A stretch of 64,000 bases of DNA, from assembly GCA_033030425.1 (NCBI GenBank), contig JAUFSD010000006.1:1860001-1924000 (forward strand), given 5' to 3'. The notes beneath the pieces are model-generated. The model was not told the origin of the DNA and made no database searches. It saw nothing but the letters and a program-made list of their open reading frames with translations. This document shows, piece after piece, positions 25,059 through 38,403 of the stretch. Both the position numbers and the translations under genes were made by a program. The DNA comes from Verpa conica (taxonomy: Eukaryota; Ascomycota; Pezizomycetes; Pezizales; Morchellaceae). The stretch's first letter is position 1. Each line of letters begins with the position of its first letter.

Positions 25059-26610
25059 CACTCGAACCATGGGGGGAGCCATGCGAGGTAAGGAATGTGC
25101 ACTTTATTTCTTTTTTTTTCCCTTCTCCGTCTCCTAGTTGTGCAGTTCCCGAGATTAGCAGCGGTAGTTAAGGCCAGAAGCACCGGAAATTTGATCTAAC
25201 AACAGCACGCCCAATCCGAGAAAATAGCCGATTCTGCACGGCGGACGCGCCAAGAGAACGCAGTCTGAACTGGCCATATGTATGTACTCTATATGACGTA
25301 CCGAAACGTCTCCCCGCCGACAGTCCAATGACGGGAGTTTGTCTATGAACGCTCTACGTGACATCGTGACTCCGCATGAAGAGGGCAGAGTACTGATTAC
25401 TAGACAGAAGTTCTTGGGAAACACCCCATCTCGTGCTGTGTATGTACGGCTGACAGATGATGACAATCAAGATTGGAAAAGCTTATTTTACCGGGAATGG
25501 TGAATATGAGTTTCCTGGCGGTTCTAGAAGAGACCTTTTTTTTCTATCGCTTGAGGCCTGAATGTCACAGGGAGGGGGGGATGAGTTGCTGTGTGAGCTG
25601 AGAGGTGACTCTGTGGCTCAGTTTGTGCACTTCTGGCGTTGCCACGGGGTGGCACGCGCACGAGAGAGGTCAGCAGTCAAGTCAGCATTGGGCTATGTAG
25701 TCAGCCAGCCACCCTGCGTGAAAGAAAATCAACCTTCGGCTTCAACTCCTGGTCAGACGGACCGGCAACAGTTCCTCTCCCAAGGCCGCTGCGGAGGTGA
25801 AGAAGAAAGGCACCCGGCCTGGGGGTGTTTTGGAAGGCCGTAGACACCGACCGTAGTATTGTATAGTATATGTACTACGTACATGTAGTTACTAGTTACT
25901 AGTTAGGCCCCACCCTTCCGTCACCTCACCTTGCGCTGTGCAGGGTCCTGCCCTCTCGCACACGTCTCCTCAAAAGATTTCTCCTTCACCCTTTTCACCC
26001 CCCTTCCCCTTCCCCCTTCTTCACCATCAGAGCTCATCAACATCGCATAACACAGTCTTGGAATCAACCTCCACGACACCGTTCTTCCCTTTCCCCTAAA
26101 ATCCTTTCAATCATAAAAAAAAACTTGAAAATTCTCCGAAAACCCTTCCTGGTATCTTTTTTTTAAAAAAACTAAAAAAAAGGTCTTTTTTTTTCTTGAT
26201 ACGTTCAAGGTTAGTTTTTGTTAGCTCACATCCCCCACCCCCGCGATTAAATTTTTTTTTTCTTCTCACTTTCCCTTCCTAGGCTTGTCCTGGGAAACTC
26301 CCAAACTTACCCCACCACATATTCACCCCTCTCTCCCTCACTGCCCTTCTTCACTTCCCTTCCCTTCGCTCACCTGCAAGGCACAAACAAAGCAGTTCTT
26401 TGCTACACCTGAACGGACAGTGCTAGTGGTCGTCTTTGTTGGTGGGTCTCCATCCTTCTTTCCTTTTCCTACCACCCTCACCCACCCCCCTCCATTCTTA
26501 TTTTCTTATTCACATCTCGTCACTCCGATCGAGCATTGTGGCCTCTTCTTGCTGCCCGTCATTGGCCATTTGACTGACTACTTCTACCCACCCACCCTGC
26601 TGGTCTCTGG

Positions 26611-26680
26611 AAAAAAATAGAATCGAACCAAGACAAAAAAGAAAAGGAAAATAAAAAAACAACCGGAAAATAAATAAAAA
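26611..26680 (+). promoter_or_regulatory. A-rich leader element of PAB1
   Basis: About 70 nt made mostly of A, with interrupted A5-A8 runs, ending 125 nt before the PAB1 start codon. Poly(A)-binding protein mRNAs of animals carry an A-rich tract in the 5' UTR through which the protein represses its own translation. The tract here has the right position and composition for that feedback, but the transcript start is not known. Confidence 0.55.
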
Positions 26681-26805
26681 CGTCAAGACCTCCACACTCA
26701 ATTACAAAGTTTGTTTCTCCCTCTTGATATCATATTCCTTTCCCTACTCCTTTCTCTGCTAGTCTGTTCATCATACTCACATCCGGCATATAGTTAAACT
26801 AGAAA

Positions 26806-29221
<2,416 letters not shown>

Positions 29222-31636
29222 GAAATGATGAAAAGTAAGGCGTCTCTCGGAAACGGAAATAGAAATGGGTGTCTTGGTTTTTTTGTTTTCCTTTTTTTCC
29301 ATTGGGGCATGTCTTTGTGGGTTTCGGGGATTGCTTGTTGAATGTGTGGGTGTGGGGTGAACAAAAAGTTTCCGGGTTCTTTGGTTGCTGTTTTTTTCAC
29401 TTTTCATAGTATCTACTTTCTGGGGGTAACTTTCTTCATTTCTCGTGTATCTTTTTCTTGTGCAAACTTATTTTACCTTCTTGTGGTAAATCTTTTTCTT
29501 CTCTGGGAACTGGTAGGCTTTGATCTATATCTAGCTGTTCAGTATCTGTTGTGGGTAGCTTGCGGTGGGATATGGGTATCTTGTGGATGGAAGTCTTTGT
29601 TTGACTTTTTTCACGTGATCTCTTATCACCAATTTGTTGCACATTTGGGAGAAGGATTGATGGCACTAGAGATTTATTTTTCTTTATTTTTCTTCTTTTC
29701 TGGCTCTAGGGTTTGGGGGGGTTAGCGGTATGACGGTTGGAAGGGTGGTTTGATTGTATGTATGTATTTGGGTTTTGGGTGCGGCGTTGGTACCCAACTC
29801 AGATTGAGAAAGAAACAAATGATTCTTTCACAGCAGACTGGATTGATGTGCACATGAGGTAGTGATGGTGAAAATCACCACTGTGAATTCTTTGGCCGTT
29901 AACAGTAGCGATTAGAACGGAGATAAGCCCGAGGGGAGTAAATCATTACTCTGCTTAGAGGCTTGTGTTTGGGAACCAGGCGCCAGAAGTGAAAGCGTAT
30001 GCCGAAGGGTAGGTCTCGCGTGGCGTTATATATATGGGACTGGGGATAGGAGGTTCCCACCAGAGAGGCCAACGCTTTTGCCGCTGTCAAGAGTCATAGC
30101 TTGTCACTCGTTAGTACGCTTTGTTGAAATTCAGATTCAACTATTCCAGCAAATGTCTCCAGTTCATAGGATCTGTCACTTAAGTCTAGAGAACTTATGA
30201 TCGGCTACTCTAGCCAGATAGGAGGATGTCTACCCCTGGAAGTTGGTCGATCCTAGGATAGTAAGTTTATGCATCCTATACGTCAGTGGAACTACATGTA
30301 CCCTTTTCCCCGTGGGGGCCAAACTAGTGTGGCTAGGCCACCGCCACATAGAGACATTTTCACAGGGTTATGGGTTCGTGGTGCTTTTAGTGTCATTGTG
30401 GGGTTCTTGGCTTGGGGCTTGGGGCTTTGCACTTTGGTGTCTGGGTTTCTGATTTGACTTATTTAAGGTTTATGAGGGTACGGTATATATCCCTTGAGCT
30501 TGAAGTGTGTCTTCCACTCCATGTAGTATGGAGATTAGGCTGTGGTCAATGCCTAGGGGTATGAATCATTATGTGCACTTTTGACGCCCTAGTGTTTCCA
30601 GTGGTGTCATTAGTGTCAATGGTTACGAATTCTGATAATGAGGCTCTGTAGCCTAGATTGCAGATCAAAGGGGATCTGTGGCTTATACATACTCGTACCG
30701 GGAGAGGGAGAGGGAGAGAGTGTCATGTGTGACTGTTTATACCAAGCAGGACGCGTCACATATGTTTAGCCTTTGACACTGTCAGTTCAGTGCTACTGAA
30801 GAGATTCATTGAACTCTAGGGTAAGGTTTCTCCCAGCCCTGGTGTCGAGATTCACGTTCAGATCTGGCCAGGCTGTCTAGGATTATTCATTGAGGGGGGA
30901 AGCGGCTAACGATGATGTGATGCAGGAATTGCCCGCAGCAATCGGGCACCACCCCTGCCGACCTGCAGATGCAGACTCGGGGTGTCAATCGCCAACATTG
31001 TGTAGAATTCAAGATCATGGGGTCGGGGGGTGAAGAAGGGACACAGCAACGGGCCGAGGGGGGGGCAACGGGGGGGGGCCAACGGGTGGAGGCGATGAGC
31101 ATCTGCAGGAGATCAAATCGAGTAATGACAGACCGTGCACAGGCTGTTAAGGGGAGGTTATGCACGGTTACTGGAGGGGTTCGCGGCGTGTTATTTACCG
31201 GTGGGCCAACCCTGGTCAACTCACCCCCGCGTTGATTAGAACTGCGAACTGCGAGCTGCAGTGCTCCGGTGCTACCCTCGGGCTCTCTTCTCTCTTGCTT
31301 ATAGCAGATAGACAGTCTTGATCAAGATCTCTCTCACACGACTGCTTCCTTCTCCTCACCTGCTCCCCCACCACTGCATGTACCTCAGTAATCGTCGTCA
31401 TCGTCACCGTCACCAGCCATTCGCTGGGTGTCTTATCTACAGGTAGTGCCAGACGAGGCGTTTGGGTTGCTCGATAGCTGTGCCAGTGTTCTCTATCTCA
31501 ACCTCTCCATCTCAACAAAGCACAAACCCTTCTCTCTCCTCTACTCGTGAATCAAGAGACTGCCTCTGTACCATTACCTCTCTCTAAGCCTCATCCATCC
31601 ACCTATACCTCCATCCATCCCTCCCATCCCAACATT
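29222..31636. other. intergenic, PAB1 3' side and makorin promoter
   Basis: The first 500 bp are T-rich and probably the PAB1 3' UTR. A small hairpin (GTGATGGTGA with TCACCAC) lies near 29863-29885. Copy 6 of the dispersed word is at 30095-30110. A (GGGAGA)n tract is at about 30702-30719 and G-runs at 31021-31080. The 5' leader of the next gene is CT/CCAT-rich. No supported gene. Confidence 0.5.
30095..30110 (-). repeat. dispersed 16-bp word, copy 6
   Basis: Minus strand CGAGTGA-CAAGC-TATG, 874 bp beyond the PAB1 stop. Confidence 0.75.
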
Positions 31637-33173
31637 ATGCGGAGGAATCTCATTGGGCCCAGTAAGCCATCACCAACTGCTACTCCCTTCGTTCCATCCT
31701 TCTCTTCCGAGCCATCAGCGGCTGCGGCTCTTGAGGTGATGGCGTCATCGTCAGCTTCACCTCAGGATGTCTTGCAAACGAAAGAGAGGGTGAACCTGCC
31801 ACCCGGGAGGGTAACATGCAAGTTCTACATGAAGGGGTACTGCTCACGGGGTTCGGCGTGCTGGTACGCACACGATGCCGCAGCCGTCCCAATACCGATG
31901 ATAGTAGAGGACGGGGGCAAAAGAAAGGTCGTAGAAGTGAATGAACCGAAAGGGAAAGAAAAGATGAAAGATTCAAAGACGTCAGATGCTGCTGGTGAGT
32001 CTTGTCATTCTCGCTCTCACAGAGACTTGGGAGCGAGTTCTCGGTCAGTGGCGCTTGCTTTTAGGGAGAGAGAGGAACGAAAATCAAATTGGCACTGGCT
32101 AATACCCGGGCAGAGGACGATTCAGAATGCTGTGCTATCTGCTTCGAAAGCCCAACTACATATGGGTTATTGACTAACTGTGATCATGTATTCTGTCTTG
32201 GTACATTTTGCCCTTTACCTCCCCCCCCCCCCTAAATTTGTAGGTGTGTTATTGTGGTTGACTTGGGATTAGCTTGTATTCGATCCTGGAGATCAGCTGG
32301 TAGTAAGAGCGAGAATTCGCCAAATCCGTTGTCACCGTTCCCGACAGATGATGGGAGTTTGAATAAAACATCAAAGACATGTCCACTCTGTCGAGTGCGG
32401 AGCAAGTTTATTGTCCCCAGTTCCATCTTCCCTTCACCACTACCAGGGCGTAAATCGACAGAAGACGACCTTTCATTAAACCCGGCAAAGGAGGCTATCG
32501 TCCAACGGTATCTAGACAAGCTTGGCACCATTCCTTGTGAGAGAAATCACCTTCTCTTAGTTTGTGTTAATACCTGACTGATGCGTTACACATAGGTCGA
32601 TATTTCCAGGACTCATTGAATAAGGGAGGTGTATGCCGGGGAAGAGGCGCTGGAAGCAGACGAAATGACCCGCTGGCACCTTTTTGTCCCTTTGGAAACG
32701 ACTGCCATTATTCTCACATAAAGGGAGGCGAGAAATACATCTTTTCCGATAGAGAATTATCAAACCACAGACGGAGTAGGGCAGCCAGAGCCAACCGGAA
32801 CAGAGTTGCAGGTCTGGAACAAATGGTATTTGGTAGATATGTTGGCCGCCACCATCCGTTATTCCAAGCCAATGGCCCAGATGCACAAGCGTTTATTGAG
32901 ATGATTCTTGAAGGCGATCGTTCAGACTGGGAGATAGATTTTGATCATTTTCATGACGAATCTCGGAACAATGGTGAAGAAAATGATCGGTATGAGTTTG
33001 TTGATGAGAATGAGCATTTGGAAATTTCTTGGAGTGATCACCCTGATCATGATCCTTTATTCAATAATGTAGTAGATTTATTAGGGCCAATCGATAATGA
33101 ACTACCGATAAGAGGATTATACCATAGTAGCCCATTCGGGGGTGGTGGGTGGGAAGGGGATGGTCTTGATTAA
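31637..33173 (+). CDS. makorin-like CCCH-RING-CCCH protein, probable E3 ubiquitin ligase
   Basis: Four exons, 31637-31994, 32114-32200, 32273-32536 and 32596-33173, give 428 aa. An N-terminal CCCH finger (C61, C69, C75, H79) follows a disordered start. The C3HC4 RING is split by an intron: C126, C129, C142, H144, C147, C150 then C185 and C188, with LACIRSWR and CPLCRVRSKFIVPS as in makorins. A second CCCH-type finger follows (C237RYF ... C267-x5-C273-x3-H277) with an unusually long Gly/Arg loop before its second cysteine. The tail is acidic. Makorins are RNA-binding ubiquitin ligases. An in-frame Met at 31547 would add 30 residues, but that stretch looks like CCAT-rich leader. Animal makorins usually have an extra N-terminal CCCH finger; this one is simpler. 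Confidence 0.85.
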
Positions 33174-34036
33174 GGGATACACCTGGATAGGGCTCTTGAA
33201 ATTGGAAAATGAGAGCTAGGACTTTTTTTTTATTTATTTATTGGGATAGCGGAATGCATGTTATTGTGTCCGTGTAAGTCATAGTTTGAGTTTACCTGCA
33301 ATGTATTAGGGCTGCATGGAGCCCGAAATCGCTCCACTCTCTCTTTATTTATTATTGGTTTGATTAATGATTCTTTTCTCTGATATTCTGATATTTGTTT
33401 AGTACCTATTTGAATTACCTGTTACACATGAAGCCGTAACCGTCAACTGGAGCTATTAATTGATTCTCGATAGTAGTAAGGTGTTTGTCCTAGGTTACTG
33501 TTGGTAAGTTATGGATAGGTATGGCTTTTTAGCACGTTAGTGACAAGCTAACTGGTAGGGCAATAAACTAATTTTTTCTGGGTCGTGATGGGATACTTAT
33601 TACTGTTCTTTCTCCTAAGAATAGGCATCCTATTCTCTCATAGCTAACCGAGACATTGCTTAAACTTAACTATTGGTTTCACGGAGGGCACACTAGGAGT
33701 AACGAGTGAGCACCTATGATTATACCATCTAATTTCTTTATGGAATATCAACAGGATTCTCGAGTCTTTCTTAGGATTGCTATTACAGGGTTATATATAT
33801 TTAGGCTCACTTATCATGATCCTTAGCAGCATTAACCTTTTTATTTAGCACACTGACAGTCCGGTTCTTTGTTCTTGAAATCCCTTTGTTTACCGGTAGT
33901 ATACAAGTATAGGTATCCCCTCATGACTTTTATTTTAACTAGGCTATAATATTTACGTTTAATCAGGGCCTATAGGCATTGATTATACTACAGCATATTA
34001 TCCAAGCGCAAGGCCCGCGTTAGGGAGGACTCCAAC
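33174..34036. other. intergenic
   Basis: AT-rich 3' flank of the makorin-like gene and short promoter of the next gene. One copy of the dispersed word at 33703-33718. Nothing else recognised. Confidence 0.5.
33703..33718 (+). repeat. dispersed 16-bp word, copy 7
   Basis: CGAGTGA-GCACC-TATG, 530 bp beyond the makorin-like stop. Confidence 0.75.
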
Positions 34037-36741
34037 ATGAGAGACTTTACAAGTAGCATTGTTGAATCTGCGATCTTGCCAGGAAGGCTCCGCGATCGTT
34101 CAGAGATTAAGCGCCCTATGGATGAGGTACTACCGGTTGGGAAGGCCCTAAAGAAACGGAAGAGAGTGGTCGGAGGTCAAGGCGTTGTAAGGCTACAGCC
34201 GAGAAAGGCTTTGGGGAAAAGGAAGAGCAAAGTTGGTAGGTTGGGTGTGTTTTTTCGAAGGGGCTGTATAGTAATGTTGTATGACTGACTGGGTATAGGT
34301 GCAGCGGTTGAGAGAAGGGCTATCATGAAGCCGGTAGAGATAGAGGAGACTATAATGGTGAAATCACTACCCTCACCGAGGGTAGAAACCTCACGCCCGG
34401 GGCTAGGTGATCTACACCCAGGATTGGGACTTTTAACCCCACAAGCGCCGATAGAACCAACCCCCCAGGTGCTAGAGCCTAGGACCTCGCAATCACCATC
34501 ATCCGTAACACAAGCCACGAAGCAAAGTACACTGGGCCTAGAATCCTTGCATAGCTCTGACACCCAAGCTCGTATACCGGGTAGTAAGACTATTCACTAC
34601 GGATCCATGGCCGAGCTTGGGGCCGAGATTTATTCGGGTGGACTTAACTTTGGCATAAAAGAGTCATCTTCGGGACCAGATGCACTCCTTCACGGGGCCC
34701 GAGAACTAGGGCTAGCAGCACCGATAGTATTACCAGAAATACCGGCCACGAATCTGGAATTCTTTAATAGTTCTGGCGCTAGAGACCCTAGCTCGGATAA
34801 GGTCAACGACGCGCCAAGGGTCAATGCAGAACCTAAATTTAATCGGTCTACAGTCGATGTAGGAGACCCCAGTGAGCTAGGGATGATCGAAAAGGCTGGA
34901 AGCGCCAGTGGGCCTGAAGCAGGTGTGATTGTACCCTTAGCGGTGCAGTTGCACGGTATCAACAATCCTGAGACTAGGCATATACACGGCGCCAGTGAAT
35001 CTGAAATGGCTGTATCCAAGAGTGAAGTGACTGAGCGGGAAATTAGAGGGCTCAAAGTAGATTCAGTCGCTAAGGGGACGTATAACAATATTGAATTTGA
35101 GGTAGTCGCGGTTCAGAATCTAATTACACAGGTGCATAACGCTATAGAGCCTGATGTGGCTTTAGTTAAAATTCAACCGCCCGGACATGTACTCGACACT
35201 ACCACTCGATCTCTCGGTAAAAGAACCCCCGTAATAGATCCTGGGCTAGTGGCTAAGTTATCGCTAACTTCCTTATCTGATCGATTGTTTGTCCGGGGAA
35301 ACGGTTTTAGCAACGGTAAAAATACTCTGATTAGGATTACATGCGAGACCTAAAACCTAACTTGGCTGGTACATTAGATTTCCTGCTACATGTTGGTCTT
35401 GAAAAATACTTCAATTACTCAACAGGATCAAGGCTGTCAATGTCACTACACTTTCCCGACGGCCATACGCTTAAACAACCGTCCAGTTCAACGCTGGAGT
35501 ATGTTGCCCTACAGGTTTACTTCGCGGCACAGCAAAAAGGCGTGGATGAGAGTATTGGGGGGTGGAGTGTGATGCCGGTGATGTTTTCATGTGGAAGCTT
35601 TAGAATTGGTGGTATTGGGGTGATAATCCCAGATGTAAAACTGGCATACAGAGTTGACTTCCGAGGCTGGCCTTTTCTGGTTGAAGGAGTATCTGTTGTT
35701 TGGGGTCTAGATACCCAAGCTGGTAGACACCATGATGATATTAGTCTAGGCTTCTCAATGGGAGTAGAGAGTACTGGAGATGAACGAGGGGGCTCTTGTT
35801 CATTTGGGGGGCTTCTCGAGAGAGGGGAGAGGGTCTTTGCCGAAACTTGTGGCCATATTGGAAAGGGAGAAATGAGCTCCAATGGTATTGTTTCAAAGAG
35901 GTCACAACTACAAATCTGGATCAGAGAACCTTCGAATAAAGATGTTCGATTCTTGGTTAGTGGGAAAGACCAAAAAACCATGGAGGCTGCGACTACCCTC
36001 GCAACTCTAAATCAGCAGGTTGAGTGCCAAGATAGAGAGTTTTCTCTTGGGTCAAAGGGACATGAGGCACACAAGGGTATTGATATTACTGGGAACCTAC
36101 TCTTTACAGAAACAAAAGTAGCGAAGGGCCCAAAAGATCCCATTGTTCTTATGGGGGATGATTTTTATGAAGAGGAAGCATGGGTATATGACCAAGCATG
36201 CTTTCTCAACAAGCCAGCAAAAGTCACCATGAAGAGCTTAAGTCGTAGTGTAATGAGAGCCAAATATCTTACATTAGATTACGCTTTGGTTGAGATAACG
36301 GACATTGAAAAAATCAAGAACATAACACGAGAAGCCAATAAATTACGAATGGCTATGCTGGAAAATGTGGGAGATTTGGAGCTAGGGGATATACTAGAAA
36401 AGCACGGTTGTTCCACTGGGTTAACAAGCGGGAAGGTTACTAGTAGACGGGTTTACGCATGTCTTAAAGGCAATACGGTGAAGGGTGCCTATGGGATCTA
36501 TCGAAGGGTCGTGACTACGGAGTATTGTGTCGAGAACCCTGATAAATCTGTCTTCTCGCGGCCAGGAGATAATGGGGCATGGGCGTATAGCCAGGATTGT
36601 GCAAAGGCCAAAGTCATGGCTTGCTCTTTGGATTCAAGAATGATTAATTTTAGCCTGGTATCACCGCTTAAGCAGAGTATTGCAGCAGCGGCACGAGGTG
36701 CAAGAATTAAGGGTCTCAAAGTTTTTGATCCAGAGGTGTGA
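34037..36741 (+). CDS. large protein with inactive trypsin-like domain (Ser to Asn)
   Basis: Three exons, 34037-34235, 34299-35315 and 35378-36741, joined by two phase-1 introns of 63 and 62 nt, give 859 aa; without the joins two frames overlap by 13 bp. The N-terminus is basic with an NLS-like KKRKRVV. Residues about 70-400 are low-complexity and probably disordered. The C-terminal half resembles the fungal chymotrypsin-fold proteins: a His context ETCGHI (H565), LDYALVEI (D706), the KHGCSTGLTSGKV block (747-759) and RPGDNGAWAY, where the nucleophile of GDSG is asparagine (N804). By established chemistry it should not cleave. A scaffold or decoy role is inference. The frame is intact over 2.6 kb with no stops, so the change is not simple decay. 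Confidence 0.7.
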
Positions 36742-37198
36742 GGAGGTATCTAGAACACTACTAGGGGGGTGTTATGCTACGGTGAAAAGGAGTATTCGGG
36801 TATATCTCATCAAGTAGGACAGATTGTTCTGTGAACTTGCTTTTAATAATTGGTATCATGTCATATTTACATGTCATATGACATGATGGGATTTTTTTTC
36901 TTGTTTCCTCCTTTCGTCCGCTTATTCCTATAGCTGGCGTTGAAAAAGATTATTAGGACCAATGAGCCGCTTACGTGATTGAACCCGGCCTACTATTAAG
37001 AGTTTTAAGTGTGAGTTAAGGCAGCAATCAGGTATCGGGGATTGAATAATAAAATATGAAACTTACGGAACCCACCGTAGAAAATCTGGGGAGAGAAAGG
37101 GAAAAAAAAAAAAAAAGAGGAGATATTCAAGTATGTAGTACAAAAACCTCACCGGACGGGCCCACCCATCCAAATATTCGGGAATATGCGATGGAATG
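36742..37198. other. intergenic with strong palindrome
   Basis: A 457-bp gap between two genes whose 3' ends face each other. It holds the 36855-36887 inverted repeat followed by a T8 run (terminator-like) and a poly-A stretch at 37100-37116. No gene. Confidence 0.5.
36855..36887. repeat. 12-bp inverted repeat with inner 16-bp palindrome
   Basis: Arms ATCATGTCATAT (36855-36866) and ATATGACATGAT (36876-36887) are perfect complements with a 9-nt spacer. CATGTCATATGACATG (36870-36885) is itself a perfect palindrome, so the word CATGTCATAT occurs twice plus inverted. It is followed by a T-run, 114 bp beyond the pseudo-protease stop; a hairpin in the 3' UTR or a dimer-binding site is possible. 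Confidence 0.6.
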
Positions 37199-37447
37199 TC
37201 ACGTGCTCTTGCATGTCCCTGGAGCCTCTGCTTTTTTGATATCCATCAACCAGTCCAGCACCCGGCGATTTTGTCTTAGTTGCATTTTCTGATCAATATC
37301 TGCCGTGCATGCCTTGCAGAGCGTCTCTGAGGTAGCCAGTTCGAAAAGCCCGTTCGAGTGTAACTTAGTAGTGCATTCTGGGCCTGTTTTTGATATGGTT
37401 TGGTCTTGGTGGCCGCAGATGTATCTTGTTGTGGTAAAAATGCACAT
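37199..37447 (-). CDS. small Cys-rich protein, MC-CGH family, member A
   Basis: Single exon, 82 aa; I do not recognise a named family. It has the layout shared by six proteins in this window: M-C2, then x8, C11-G-H, x13, C25, x18, C44-x2-C47. The C-terminal third is a Lys/Arg-rich helix (QNRRVLDWLMDI) without further Cys except one near the end. There is no signal peptide. The spaced C/CGH/C/CxxC pattern could bind one zinc ion; that is inference. It faces the pseudo-protease gene tail to tail. Confidence 0.6.
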   Translation of the reverse strand: MCIFTTTRYICGHQDQTISKTGPECTTKLHSNGLFELATSETLCKACTADIDQKMQLRQNRRVLDWLMDIKKAEAPGTCKST

Positions 37448-38403
37448 TTCTTTCCTATGTTTGTGGAGTTGAGTCGGAGAGACTCTATGATGGACGGGTG
37501 TAGTGGGTTTGTGGGGGGTATAGGTGGTGTAGTGGGGGGGGGGAAGGAAGGGAATGGAATATACTTGTTTGTTCTGTAGTAGTTTTGAGGGGGCTCTTTA
37601 ATCCTACTTGGCGGTTGTTCCTCCCATTGGAATGATCTTTAACCCCCGTTTTTTGAAGGTATGATATAGAATCTATATTATATTCTGGGACTTTACGGAA
37701 TCTCTAAGTTGGAATAGAGTGCTGTGGTAAGAGATAGTAACTATATGTAGTTCGCAAACTTGTGTATTTACTATCACTGAGGCGTATATCTACTGAGTCC
37801 AGGCTCAAAAACGACACATCACAGCGTATCACTCGTCTGAGCACTCGGACTCTGCTAGGAACTTTAGGAAAACCTAGAGAAAAGACAGCCTTGTACTTGC
37901 TCCCTGTGCAAAAGCCACAAATTCTTTCAGCTAGAGATCGATATCTAGGTAAAAATTAGATTCCCCTCTTGCGTCGGTTACGTCACGAAGCCCGGTTCGG
38001 CACCAAAGAGATAATGATAACTCATCTTTGGCTCTCGAAGTCTAAGTAAAGCGCACGCTATCAACGACATCTATTTTTTTTCAATACTTCGGCCTAGGAT
38101 AGCATATACAGAATCTCTCTGCTTTATATAAATTAACGAAATCATTAGTTTGCTCTCCTCTATAAGAATCGGTTGTCTTTTAGTCACAGACCAGGTCTAG
38201 TTGTATTAAACGAGATTGCCCACAACACCAATAGGAAAGTCTAATAAACGCCATCGCGATAAGTTATTGATGAGTGATCAACTGTAAAAATTCTCTGATG
38301 ACAGCGTATCATTCAGCGTGGGGTATATATCTTTGTAGGTAAACGCAAACATAAAAAAACGTCCCTCCTTATGGTACCTACAAGAATGACGCTATAAAGA
38401 TCT
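37448..38403. other. intergenic
   Basis: G-rich and T-rich flank of member A, a one-mismatch copy of the dispersed word at 37820-37835 (CACA in place of CATR), and AT-rich DNA. The word ACAGCGTATCA occurs at about 37821 and, as ACAGCGTATCATTC, again near 38302. No gene. Confidence 0.45.

Larger units (their letters stand above)
23935..26805. other. intergenic, uS7m 3' side and PAB1 promoter/leader
   Basis: No gene supported. Two copies of the dispersed word (24570-24585, 25043-25058), a small palindromic stretch TGTACTACGTACA near 25870 and poly-A/poly-T runs at 26115-26200. From about 25980 the sequence is pyrimidine-rich on the plus strand, as in strong fungal promoters. The last 200 bp are probably PAB1 leader. 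Confidence 0.55.

Noticed and set aside
29342..29725. 127-aa Phe-rich frame after PAB1
   Set aside because: T-rich PAB1 3' region, no motif.
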